Of a DNA stretch of 52,572 nucleotides, positions 8,988 through 16,904 are shown in pieces. This DNA comes from Anaerolineae bacterium. GTDB taxonomy: Bacteria; Chloroflexota; Anaerolineae; B4-G1; SLSP01. Under the pieces are notes generated by a model. That model searched no databases. It had not been told where the DNA came from and saw nothing but the letters and a program-made list of their open reading frames with translations. Each line of letters begins with the position of its first letter. Position 1 is the stretch's first letter. The position numbers and the translations under genes were made by a program. Location of the stretch: the NCBI GenBank assembly GCA_026991395.1, contig JALXBP010000087.1:1-52572 (forward strand). The letters are read 5' to 3'.

Positions 8988-9005
8988 GGACCGAGGAGGT
9001 GAGAG

Positions 9006-9425
9006 ATGTTCAAGCGCATACTCTTCGCGCACAACGCAACGCCCGCCGCCGAGCGTGCCCTGCTCTACGTGGAGCACCTGGCGCGGGTGGAGGAGGCGGA
9101 GGTCATCGTCCTGCACGTCTACCAGAAGCCGGACAACTACGTGGCGACCCACGGCTACGAGGCCCTCGTCGCCGCGCTGGAGGCGGTCGCGCAGGAGGTC
9201 GTCAACGACGCCACCACCGAGTTGCAGCGCGAGGGCATCGAGGCGCGGGGCATCGTCACGACGGGCGACCCGGCCCGTCAGATCGTGGAGATCGCCCGTC
9301 GGGAGGAGGTGGCGCTCATCGTCCTGGGCACGCGCGGCCCTTCCAGCGTGAAGGAGTTGCTGCTGGGCGATGTGAGCGCCGAGGTCTTGCGCTACGCGCA
9401 CTGCCCCGTCCTCCTTGTCCCGTAG
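9006..9425 (+). CDS. Universal stress protein (UspA family)
   Basis: A single-domain 139-residue USP. The first strand is MFKRILFAHNATPAAERAL and the last is CPVLLVP. The ATP-binding motif G-2x-G-9x-G is complete at Gly108, Gly111 and Gly121 (GTRGP...GDVS), so it is probably an ATP-binding USP. It lies 18 bases after the baeRF gene with its own GAGGTGAGAG ribosome-binding site, so the two are likely cotranscribed. Members act in stress survival and are usually dimeric; the target cannot be read from the sequence. Confidence 0.93.
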   Translation: MFKRILFAHNATPAAERALLYVEHLARVEEAEVIVLHVYQKPDNYVATHGYEALVAALEAVAQEVVNDATTELQREGIEARGIVTTGDPARQIVEIARREEVALIVLGTRGPSSVKELLLGDVSAEVLRYAHCPVLLVP

Positions 9426-9442
9426 CGGAGGCGTCCTACAAT
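9415..9442 (+). promoter_or_regulatory. Vegetative promoter for htrA
   Basis: TTGTCC (9415-9420), a 16-base spacer and TACAAT (9437-9442). The -35 box overlaps the last codons of the usp gene. Transcription would start near 9449, at the base of the hairpin that follows. Confidence 0.6.
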
Positions 9443-9447
9443 CCACC

Positions 9448-9474
9448 CAGCCGCGCACAGGCCGTGCGCGGCTG
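9448..9474 (+). terminator. Hairpin between usp and htrA
   Basis: A perfect 11-bp stem (9448-9458 with 9464-9474, loop AGGCC) followed by ACGATTTTCG. It can end transcripts coming from the usp side. For a transcript starting at the promoter just upstream, it would form a stem at the extreme 5' end of the htrA message. Confidence 0.6.
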
Positions 9475-9498
9475 ACGATTTTCGCAAGGAGGGAAACG

Positions 9499-10683
9499 AT
9501 GAAAAAGTGGATCGTAACCTTGACCATCGTGCTGGCCCTGCTTGCCAGCAGTCTGGCCTGCGTCGCGCTGGAGACGCGGGCACCGGAGGCCACCGTCCCC
9601 ACCCCCTCGCAGGGCGGGGAGGCTGCCGTACCCACCCGGCCCCCCGTCGTCGTGGAGGGCGACACCGCCTTGAGCGACCTCCAGTCGGAGGTGGAGGCGG
9701 TCTATCAGGCGGTGGGCGATTCCGTGGTCAATATCTCGGTAACCAGCATGGCCTACGATTTCTTCATGCGCCCCATCCCGCAGGAGGGCACCGGCTCCGG
9801 CTTCGTTTACGATGACAAGGGCCACATCGTGACCAACTATCACGTCGTCGCCGGAGCGCAGGAGATCAACGTCGCCTTTGCCGACGGCACCAACCTGCCG
9901 GCGAAGGTCGTCGGCGTCGATCAGATGAACGATCTGGCCGTCATCCAGGTGGACGCAGACCAGGTTCACGTCCCGCCGCTGACGTTGGGCGATTCGGATG
10001 ACCTGCACGTGGGGCAGTTCGTCGTCGCCATCGGCAACCCCTTCGGGCTGGAGCGCACGCTGACCTTCGGCGTCATCAGCAGCTTAGGGCGGATCATCGA
10101 AAGCCCGGAGGAGGGCTACTTCATCGGCGACGCCATCCAGACCGACGCGGCGATCAACCCCGGCAACTCCGGCGGACCGCTGCTCGACCTGGAGGGGCGC
10201 GTCCTCGGCGTCAACGCGCAGATCGTCAGTCCCAGCCGTGCGAGCGCGGGCATCGGCTTCGCCATCCCCGTCAACACGGTGAAGCGCGTCGTGCCGGAAC
10301 TGATCGCCAACGGGCACTACGATCATCCCTACATGGGCGTCCAGCTCTTCGACCTGAGCCGCTACGGCGACATGCTCCGCCGCGCCGGGGTGGACGTGCC
10401 GACGAAGGGGCTGCTCATCCTGGAGGTCGAGCCGAACTCCCCGGCGGAGAAGGCGGGCCTGCGCGGCGGTGATCACACCATCACCTTCGGCGGGGCGCGG
10501 CGCTTCCCCGTCGGCGGCGACATCATCACCGCCATCAACGGCCACGAGGTCGCCTCCTGGCGCGACCTGAATACCTACCTGGAGTTGCACACTCACGTCG
10601 GCGACACCATCGAGCTGACCATCCTCCGCGACGGCAAGGAGCAGACGGTCTCGCTGACGTTGGGCGCTCGCCCGCAGCCGTGA
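9499..10683 (+). CDS. HtrA/Deg-type S1C serine protease with PDZ domain, membrane-anchored
   Basis: A 394-residue DegP-like protease of the cell envelope. An N-terminal hydrophobic segment (residues 4-20) ends in SSLAC, with Cys21 a possible lipidation site although the lipobox is not ideal. A Pro/Thr-rich linker of about 35 residues follows. The trypsin-like domain carries the triad His115 (TNYHVVAG), Asp145 (NDLAVIQ) and Ser224 (GNSGGPLL). One PDZ domain covers about residues 295-390 and binds C-termini of misfolded substrates. The ATG at 9499 is chosen over a longer frame because AAGGAGGG precedes it and the signal segment begins there. It closes the stress cluster under its own promoter. 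Confidence 0.93.
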   Translation: MKKWIVTLTIVLALLASSLACVALETRAPEATVPTPSQGGEAAVPTRPPVVVEGDTALSDLQSEVEAVYQAVGDSVVNISVTSMAYDFFMRPIPQEGTGSGFVYDDKGHIVTNYHVVAGAQEINVAFADGTNLPAKVVGVDQMNDLAVIQVDADQVHVPPLTLGDSDDLHVGQFVVAIGNPFGLERTLTFGVISSLGRIIESPEEGYFIGDAIQTDAAINPGNSGGPLLDLEGRVLGVNAQIVSPSRASAGIGFAIPVNTVKRVVPELIANGHYDHPYMGVQLFDLSRYGDMLRRAGVDVPTKGLLILEVEPNSPAEKAGLRGGDHTITFGGARRFPVGGDIITAINGHEVASWRDLNTYLELHTHVGDTIELTILRDGKEQTVSLTLGARPQP

Positions 10684-10716
10684 GCGCGCCCGCGTGGCGC
10701 AGAGAGGCGATCGCAG

Positions 10717-10740
10717 AAGGGGCGCATCGTTGCGCCCCTT
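10717..10740. terminator. Bidirectional terminator between htrA and the glycosyltransferase
   Basis: A perfect 10-bp stem (10717-10726 with 10731-10740) around a TCGT loop lies between the convergent htrA and glycosyltransferase genes, with a short T tract on the htrA side. Confidence 0.7.
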
Positions 10741-10757
10741 TCGTCGTCACGAGGTGC

Positions 10758-11921
10758 TCATTGCCGCCGTGCCAGCATCCGCTCGAAGAGGGCCTCGTAG
10801 TGCGACACCGTCTTTTCGGTGGAAAAGAGCGCCTCGATCTCGGCGCGGGGACGGCGGTAACGCTCGCGGTCGGCCAGGACGCGGAGGATTGCCTCGGCAA
10901 GGCCGCGTCCGTCGCCCACCGGGGCGATCTCCCCCATCCCCGTCTGGAGCACCGGCTGGCGCACGCCGGGCAGGTCGCTGGCGACGGAGGGGGTCCCGCA
11001 GAGCATCGCCTCCACCTGCACCAGCCCGAAGGATTCCGTCGAGTTGAGGCTGGGCACCGTCAGCACATCGAGGTTGGGGTAGAAGGCCGCCATCTCCTGC
11101 GGCGAGAGGACGCCGAAGAAGCGCCAGTGGCCCGCCGCTTCGTAGCGGCGGATGACGGGCATCAGGCGGCGGGCGTAGGCCCCCTCGCCGACGACGTGCT
11201 CGTACTGCCCGGCGAACCAGACCTGCGCCTGCGGATGGCGTTCGAGGATGAGGGGGAGCGCTTCCAGGAGCACCTCCACGCCCTTCTCGGCGGCGAAACG
11301 GGCGGCCATCCCGATGATCGGCCCCTTCCCCTGCGGATTGTGCTGCGCGCGGAAGGCGGCGATGGCCTCCGGCGGGGCGGCGGGCATCTCGACCGGCGGG
11401 GGGATGATGGTCAGCTTGTCGGCGAAGCGGCGCAGGTAGGGCGAATGGTCGGCGAAGTCCTGCGTGTAGGCCACGACGCGATGGGAAGCCCGCCCGGCGA
11501 GATCGTTCATCAGGTTCACGACGTGGTTGACGAGGGCGTTGAACGGCCCCATCGGCAGCTTGAGATCGCAGTGGTAGGTGAGGACGGTCGGCTTGTCGAG
11601 GAGCCGCCCGCGCAGCGCCACCCCCGCCGCGTCGAACTGCGGCAGGTGGAGGCTGATCACGTCGCTCCACAGCGCCCAGCGCCAGGCGTGCAGGCCTAAC
11701 GTCGGCATGATGACCCCCTTGCTGATGCGGAAGAGGACGGGGACGCGCACCACGCGCACGCCGTCCATCCGTTCCTCGTAGGGCAGGTCGCGGCGGAAGT
11801 GAGAGGTGAGGATGGTAACCTCGTGCCCGCGCCTGGCCAGGCCCCGCGCCATACGCTCGGCGTAGATCGTCAGCCCGCTGGTGTGAGGCCGGTAGTAGGT
11901 CAGCATGATGAGGATGCGCAC
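10758..11921 (-). CDS. GT4-family glycosyltransferase
   Basis: A 387-residue GT-B enzyme. The N-terminal domain starts RILIMLTYYRPHTSGLTIYAE, typical of family-4 enzymes that bind the acceptor. The C-terminal nucleotide-sugar domain has the E-x7-E-like segment STESFGLVQVEAMLCGTPSV. The start is a GTG at 11921 preceded by GGAGGT; a much longer frame running into the epimerase is only an overlapping open frame. It is the last gene of a three-gene (-) unit, 17 bases after the epimerase stop. It probably transfers a sugar to a lipid or glycan acceptor at the inner membrane face; donor and acceptor cannot be told from the sequence. Confidence 0.88.
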   Translation of the reverse strand: MRILIMLTYYRPHTSGLTIYAERMARGLARRGHEVTILTSHFRRDLPYEERMDGVRVVRVPVLFRISKGVIMPTLGLHAWRWALWSDVISLHLPQFDAAGVALRGRLLDKPTVLTYHCDLKLPMGPFNALVNHVVNLMNDLAGRASHRVVAYTQDFADHSPYLRRFADKLTIIPPPVEMPAAPPEAIAAFRAQHNPQGKGPIIGMAARFAAEKGVEVLLEALPLILERHPQAQVWFAGQYEHVVGEGAYARRLMPVIRRYEAAGHWRFFGVLSPQEMAAFYPNLDVLTVPSLNSTESFGLVQVEAMLCGTPSVASDLPGVRQPVLQTGMGEIAPVGDGRGLAEAILRVLADRERYRRPRAEIEALFSTEKTVSHYEALFERMLARRQ

Positions 11922-11938
11922 GCCGACGACCTCCTGCC

Positions 11939-12976
11939 TCAGTCCGCGAAGAGTTCCCGGTGGGCGACGACCCACTCGTACAGCCGCTCGATCCCTCTTT
12001 CGACGCCGACGCGCGGTCGCCAGTCGAGCAGCCGTGCCGCCTTGCGGATGTCGGAGACGTAGATGCGCTGGTCGCCGGGACGCCACGGGCCGTAGGCGAC
12101 GGGGACGGGATGGCCGGTCAGTTGCTCCAGCAGCGGCCCGAACTCCCGCCAGACCGAAAGCTGATTGTCCGGCCCGCCGCCGACGTTGAAGACCTCCCCC
12201 GCCACGCGGTCGATGCGGGCGATGGCGGCATCGTAGGCGTCGAGCAGGTCCTCGACGAAGAGGAGATCGCGCACCTGCTTGCCGTCGCCGTAGATGGTCA
12301 GCGGCCGTCCCGTCACGGCGGCGATGACGAACCAGGCCACCCAGCCCTGATCCTCGATGCCGAACTGGCGCGTGCCGTAGATGCAGCTTTGGCGGAAGAC
12401 GACCGTCGGCAGGCCGTAGATGCGGGCGTAGTCGCGCACGTACTGGTCGCCCGTCCCCTTGGAGCAGCCGTAGGGCGAGTGGAAGTCGAGCGGGAAGTCC
12501 TCCGCGATGCCGTGGGGGAAGTCGCGGTAGGCGTAGCGCGTCGCCTCCTCGACAACGGCGACCCCTTTCATCTCCCCGTACACCTTGTTCGTCGAAGCGT
12601 AGAGGACGACGGGGGGCGTATCGCGTCGCAGTGCGGCCAAGCGGGCGGCCTCCAGCACGTTGAAGGTGCCCAGCGCATTCGCCTCGAAGTCGGCGCGGGG
12701 ATGGAGCACCGAGGTCGTTACCGCCACCTGTCCCGCCAGGTGGACGATGACGTCGGCGGAGCCCGCCGTCGCGGTGAGCAGGGCCGCATCGCGCACGTCG
12801 CCTTCCACGAAGGTGAACCCCGTCTCCCCGAACTCGGCACGCAGCCAGGCCAGGTTGAGCACCGCGCCGCGGCGGGAGAGGTTGTCGTAGATGACGACGT
12901 CCTCGCCGCGGGCGATGAGCCGATGCGCATAGTTCGAGCCGATGAATCCGGCACCACCGGTGATCAGGTAACGCAT
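11939..12976 (-). CDS. NAD-dependent epimerase, CDP-paratose 2-epimerase-like
   Basis: A 345-residue extended short-chain dehydrogenase. The NAD-binding loop is TGGAGFIGSN at residues 6-15, followed by YDNLSRRG. The catalytic YxxxK is in SPYGCSKG. The segments ASTNKVYGEM, FRQSCIYGTRQFG, EDQGWVAWF and RPGDQRIYVSD are hallmarks of the RfbE/tyvelose epimerase subgroup, which converts CDP-paratose to CDP-tyvelose. No gene for making CDP-paratose is present here, so the natural substrate may be another nucleotide sugar. AGGAGGG lies just before the ATG. Eight bases separate it from the upstream membrane-protein gene. Confidence 0.88.
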   Translation of the reverse strand: MRYLITGGAGFIGSNYAHRLIARGEDVVIYDNLSRRGAVLNLAWLRAEFGETGFTFVEGDVRDAALLTATAGSADVIVHLAGQVAVTTSVLHPRADFEANALGTFNVLEAARLAALRRDTPPVVLYASTNKVYGEMKGVAVVEEATRYAYRDFPHGIAEDFPLDFHSPYGCSKGTGDQYVRDYARIYGLPTVVFRQSCIYGTRQFGIEDQGWVAWFVIAAVTGRPLTIYGDGKQVRDLLFVEDLLDAYDAAIARIDRVAGEVFNVGGGPDNQLSVWREFGPLLEQLTGHPVPVAYGPWRPGDQRIYVSDIRKAARLLDWRPRVGVERGIERLYEWVVAHRELFAD

Positions 12977-12984
12977 AGTCCCTC

Positions 12985-13938
12985 CTAATGTTCGACGCCC
13001 GCTGCTGCGGAGGTGATCTTCCCCAAGGAGAGGCCCCAAGCGGAAAGCGCCGCAATCCCCAGCAGCGAGCCGAGCAGATAGTTGATCAGATGGGCGACGA
13101 TGGCATAGGCGATCGCGCTCCCGTCGTCGATGCCGTAGCCCCGGGTGAGCACGAGGCGGATCGCTTCGTGGAAGGTGCCGATACCGCCGGGCGCGGGCAG
13201 GGCCATCCCGAAGGCCGTCGCCCAGGTTACCACCGCGCCGCCGAGTCGGGCCGAAAGGCCGAAGGCCCGCAGGGCGAGCGCGAAGGAGAGCGCCACGCCG
13301 CCCCACGTCAGCGCCGTCCAGAGGAGGATAGGCGGCCAGCGCCGCCACGACCCCATCGCTGCCAGTTCGCCCTGGAGCGCGAGCAGCCGCTCGACCAACG
13401 GGCGCAGCTTCGGTGGGATCGCCCATCGCCGCAGGTCGAGGCGCACCAGGGCGACGAAGGCCGCCAGCAGCCCCACCGTCCCCACGGCGGCCAGTAGCCC
13501 GGCATTCCGCGCCGAGGCGAGCGCGGGGATGAAGGGGAGCGTCGCCAGCAGGAGCAGGGCCACCGCGAGCAGGTCCAACGACCGTTCGACGACCATCGCC
13601 GAGAGCGCCGCCGTCGCCGAGAAGGGGGAGCGCCACGAGGTTACGAGCGCCTTGGCCACATCGCCCAGCCGCAGCGGGATGAGGTTGCTCACCAGGTAGC
13701 CGATGCCGATGATGCCCGTCGCCTCGCGCCAGGGCAGATGCCCGCCGGTGAGCAGCCGCCAGCGGTAGCCCCGTGCCATCAGGCCCAATGTGGCCGCCAC
13801 CGTCGCCGCCGCCACCCAGCCCCAGCGAGCACGGCGCAGGGCCGCTCCCAGCGCGGCGAAGTCGAGATGGTGGAGCGTCAACGCCAGCCCGATGCCCATA
13901 GTGAGCAGGGCGATCAGCACACGAGCCATCTTCCTCAT
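12985..13938 (-). CDS. Flippase-like membrane protein (UPF0104/LPG-synthase TM family)
   Basis: A 317-residue integral membrane protein with about eight hydrophobic helices, beginning RVLIALLTMGIGLALTLHH. The family pattern includes GYRWRLLTGG, the conserved YLVSNLIPLRLGDVAKAL and the ALPAPGGIGTFHEA segment near residue 245. Homologues (YbhN, AglD-type) often sit next to glycosyltransferases and are thought to move or modify lipid-linked sugars. Here it is the first gene of a unit with an epimerase and a GT4 transferase, consistent with glycolipid or surface-glycan assembly. A second in-frame ATG lies three codons in (13929). Confidence 0.85.
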   Translation of the reverse strand: MRKMARVLIALLTMGIGLALTLHHLDFAALGAALRRARWGWVAAATVAATLGLMARGYRWRLLTGGHLPWREATGIIGIGYLVSNLIPLRLGDVAKALVTSWRSPFSATAALSAMVVERSLDLLAVALLLLATLPFIPALASARNAGLLAAVGTVGLLAAFVALVRLDLRRWAIPPKLRPLVERLLALQGELAAMGSWRRWPPILLWTALTWGGVALSFALALRAFGLSARLGGAVVTWATAFGMALPAPGGIGTFHEAIRLVLTRGYGIDDGSAIAYAIVAHLINYLLGSLLGIAALSAWGLSLGKITSAAAGVEH

Positions 13939-13946
13939 AGGCTCCG

Positions 13947-13955
13947 ATTATACCA
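13947..13955 (-). promoter_or_regulatory. Extended -10 promoter for the glycolipid unit
   Basis: On the minus strand TGGTATAAT (an extended -10, TGnTATAAT) ends 8 bases before the flippase-like gene start at 13938. No -35 box is visible at 16-17 bases. The leader would be very short. Confidence 0.5.
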
Positions 13956-13997
13956 CGGGTTGCTTTCCTCTCGCCACCGGCGGCGGACGGGGATTCT

Positions 13998-14025
13998 TTG
14001 ACAACGCCGCTCAGTTCGGTACAAT
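13998..14025 (+). promoter_or_regulatory. Vegetative promoter for alaS
   Basis: Consensus TTGACA (13998-14003), a 16-base spacer and TACAAT (14020-14025). The predicted leader of about 62 bases is too short for a T-box, and none is seen. Confidence 0.8.
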
Positions 14026-14093
14026 CTCGGCATCCTGGCAAGCGATTCCGCCGCGGCAGCAGGCATCACCGCGGCGCTCACGGAGGTCAACCG

Positions 14094-16817
14094 ATGAAAA
14101 AGAAGCCGACCAGCGCCGAGATACGACAGGCTTTCCTGGACTTCTTCGCCGCGCGGGGGCACACCATCGTCCCCAGCGCGAGCCTCGTGCCGCAGAACGA
14201 CCCGACGCTCCTCTTCACCAATGCGGGGATGAACCAGTTCAAGGATGTCTTCTTAGGCACGGGGACGCGCCCCTACACGCGGGCGGCGGATACGCAGAAG
14301 TGCATGCGCGTCGCGGGCAAGCACAACGACCTGGAGGACGTGGGGCGCGACGGCACGCACCACACCCTCTTCGAGATGTTAGGCAACTGGTCCTTCGGCG
14401 ACTACTACAAAAAGGAGGCCATCGCCTGGGCGTGGGAACTCCTGACGCAGGTGTACGGCCTGCCCGCCGAGCGGCTCTGGGTCAGCGTCTTCGAGGACGA
14501 CGAGGGCGACCTGGGCCGCGATGAGGAGACGGCGACCTTCTGGCGCACCGAGACGACGATCGATCCGGAGCACATCACCTTCTTCGGGCGCAAGGACAAC
14601 TTCTGGGAGATGGGGGAGACCGGCCCCTGCGGGCCGTGCAGCGAAATCCACCTCGACCGCGGGCCGGAAGCCTGCGACAAGCAGGACGTGCCCGGCCACG
14701 TCTGCCGCGTCAACGGCGATTGCCAGCGCTTCATCGAGCTGTGGAACCTCGTCTTCATCCAGTACAACCGCCACGAGGACGGCACGCTGGACCCGCTGCC
14801 CGCCCGCCACGTCGATACGGGGATGGGGCTTGAGCGGCTGACGGCCGTCCTCCAGGGGACGCTTTCCAACTACCGCACCGACCTCTTCTGGCCGATCATC
14901 CTCCAGACGCAGGCGATGGCCGGGCAGAGCGAGGCGGAGCGCGAGGCGAATATCGTCGGCTACCGCGTCATCGCCGACCACATCCGCGCGGTAACCTTCC
15001 TCATCGGCGACGGCGTCCTCCCTGCCAACGAGGGGCGGGGCTACGTCCTGCGGATGATCCTGCGGCGTGCGGTGCGCTTCGGGCGGAAGCTGGGCTTCAC
15101 CGAACCCTTCCTCGCCCCGCTGGCGCAGCGCGTTATCGAGATGATGGGCGGCGTCTTCCCGGAACTGCCGCAGCGCGCCGACTTCATCAAGGCGACGATC
15201 ACCGCCGAGGAGCGGCGCTTTTTCCGCACGCTCGACCAGGGGCTGGAGAAGCTGGAGGAGGTCATCGCGCAGGTGCGGGCGGCGGGCGGCGAGACCATCC
15301 CCGGCGAAGCGGCCTTCTTCCTCCACGACACCTTCGGGCTGCCGCTGGAGGTTACCCGCGACGTGGCGGAGGAGCACGGTCTGCGCGTGGACGAGGCGGG
15401 CTACCACGCGGCCCGCGAGGCGCAGCGTGCCCGTGCCCGCGCGGCGGGCGAGTTCAGGATGGAGGCGGACGGCCACGCCTACCTCTACCCGCTGCTGCTG
15501 GAGCAGGCACAGGCGGCGAACGGCGGCGAGCCGCTGCGCTATGACCCTTACGGGCCGCTGACGGTGCCCACGCGCATCGTCGGCCTGCTGCGCGGCGACG
15601 CGCTTGCAGAGGAGGCGGAGGCGGGCGACGCGGTGGAGGTCGTCCTCTCGGCGACGAACTTCTACGTCGAATCGGGCGGGCAGGTCTCCGACACGGGGCG
15701 CATCGTCGGCGAGGGCTGGGAGATCGCCGTGGAGGATGTGCGCCGTCCCATCGAGGGGATGGTCGTCCACGTGGGGAAGGTCGAGCGCGGGCGGGTGCGC
15801 TTCGGCGACGAGGGGACGGCGGAGGTCGATGCGGCGCGCCGCCGGGACATCATGCGCAATCACACCGCGACGCACCTGCTCCACAAGGCGCTGCGCGAGG
15901 TGCTCGGCAGCCACGTGGCGCAGGCCGGTTCGCTCGTCGCACCCGACCGGCTGCGCTTCGACTTCAACCACGAGCGCCCGCTCACCCCGGAGGAGCGCGA
16001 CGCCATCGAGCGCATCGTCAACGCCGCCATCCGCGCCGACTACGAGGTCGTCCCCCGGCAGGAGCACTACCGCGACGCGCTGGCGCAGGGCGTCATCGCG
16101 CTCTTCGAGGAGAAGTACGGCGAGGTGGTGCGCGTGCTGCGCATCGGCCCGGCGGATGCGCCCTTCAGCCAGGAGTTGTGCGGCGGGACGCACGTCGAGC
16201 GGACGGGGCAGATCGGCACCTTCGTCATCGTCGAGGAGAGCGGCATCGGGGCCGGGCTGCGCCGCATCGAGGCAATGACGGGACGCGGGGCGATTGCCTG
16301 GCTCCAGGCGATGCGTGCCCGCCAGGAGGAGGCGGCGCGGCTGGTCGAGGCGACGCCGGAGAGGCTGGTCGAGCGGCTCCAGCGCCTGAAGGAGGAGATG
16401 CGCGATCTGCGCCGCGAGCGCGACAGGCTGACGCGCAGGCTGGCCCGCGCCGAGTTCGAGGCGCTGCTGGGCCGCGTGGAGGCGGTGGAGGGCGTGCCGC
16501 TCCTCGCCGCGCGGGTGGATGTCCCCGACGCGGAGCGGCTGCGCGAGATGGCGGACTGGTTCCGCGACAAGGTCGGCGACGGCGTCGTCGTCCTGGGGAC
16601 GGTGGTCAACGGCAAGCCGCTCCTCATCGCGGCGACGACGGAGGCGATGGTCGAGCGCGGCGTCCACGCCGGAAAGCTCGTCAAGGCGCTGGCGCGGATC
16701 GTCGGCGGCGGAGGCGGCGGTCGTCCCTCGATGGCGCAGGCGGGCGGACGGGATGCCTCCCGTCTGGACGAGGCGCTGGCCGCCGCGAAGGAAGAACTCC
16801 GCGCGATGCTGGCGTAG
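14094..16817 (+). CDS. alaS: Alanine--tRNA ligase
   Basis: A 907-residue class II synthetase that charges tRNA-Ala. The catalytic core begins EIRQAFLDFFAARGHTIVPS and contains FTNAGMNQFKDVFLG and the EMGETGPCGPCSEIH segment. The editing domain has the zinc/active-site motif HTATHLLHKAL and CGGTH. A coiled linker precedes the C-terminal DHHA1 domain, which ends in a Gly-rich GGGGGGRPSMAQAGG motif. The ATG at 14094 follows CGGAGG at good spacing. It is expressed from a strong promoter divergent from the glycolipid unit and ends at a terminator. Confidence 0.98.
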   Translation: MKKKPTSAEIRQAFLDFFAARGHTIVPSASLVPQNDPTLLFTNAGMNQFKDVFLGTGTRPYTRAADTQKCMRVAGKHNDLEDVGRDGTHHTLFEMLGNWSFGDYYKKEAIAWAWELLTQVYGLPAERLWVSVFEDDEGDLGRDEETATFWRTETTIDPEHITFFGRKDNFWEMGETGPCGPCSEIHLDRGPEACDKQDVPGHVCRVNGDCQRFIELWNLVFIQYNRHEDGTLDPLPARHVDTGMGLERLTAVLQGTLSNYRTDLFWPIILQTQAMAGQSEAEREANIVGYRVIADHIRAVTFLIGDGVLPANEGRGYVLRMILRRAVRFGRKLGFTEPFLAPLAQRVIEMMGGVFPELPQRADFIKATITAEERRFFRTLDQGLEKLEEVIAQVRAAGGETIPGEAAFFLHDTFGLPLEVTRDVAEEHGLRVDEAGYHAAREAQRARARAAGEFRMEADGHAYLYPLLLEQAQAANGGEPLRYDPYGPLTVPTRIVGLLRGDALAEEAEAGDAVEVVLSATNFYVESGGQVSDTGRIVGEGWEIAVEDVRRPIEGMVVHVGKVERGRVRFGDEGTAEVDAARRRDIMRNHTATHLLHKALREVLGSHVAQAGSLVAPDRLRFDFNHERPLTPEERDAIERIVNAAIRADYEVVPRQEHYRDALAQGVIALFEEKYGEVVRVLRIGPADAPFSQELCGGTHVERTGQIGTFVIVEESGIGAGLRRIEAMTGRGAIAWLQAMRARQEEAARLVEATPERLVERLQRLKEEMRDLRRERDRLTRRLARAEFEALLGRVEAVEGVPLLAARVDVPDAERLREMADWFRDKVGDGVVVLGTVVNGKPLLIAATTEAMVERGVHAGKLVKALARIVGGGGGGRPSMAQAGGRDASRLDEALAAAKEELRAMLA

Positions 16818-16856
16818 CCCGGCAGGAGCGAGTATCCATCATCCCAGGAAAAAAGG

Positions 16857-16884
16857 AGGGGCGGCGGAAAGTCGCCCCTTTTCA
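16857..16884 (+). terminator. Intrinsic terminator after alaS
   Basis: A 9-bp stem with one G-T pair (16857-16865 with 16871-16879, loop GGAAA) is followed by TTTTCAG and preceded by an A-run. Confidence 0.75.
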
Positions 16885-16904
16885 GACGGAGAACCGAGGT
16901 TGCA

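Noticed and set aside
10758-13055. Apparent fusion of an unknown N-terminus to the GT4 glycosyltransferase
   Set aside because: The N-terminal part is an out-of-frame reading of the epimerase gene. A GTG with a good ribosome-binding site at 11921 begins the real protein.
14026-14093. T-box riboswitch before alaS
   Set aside because: The leader is only about 62 bases and has neither a T-box sequence nor a stem with an antiterminator.
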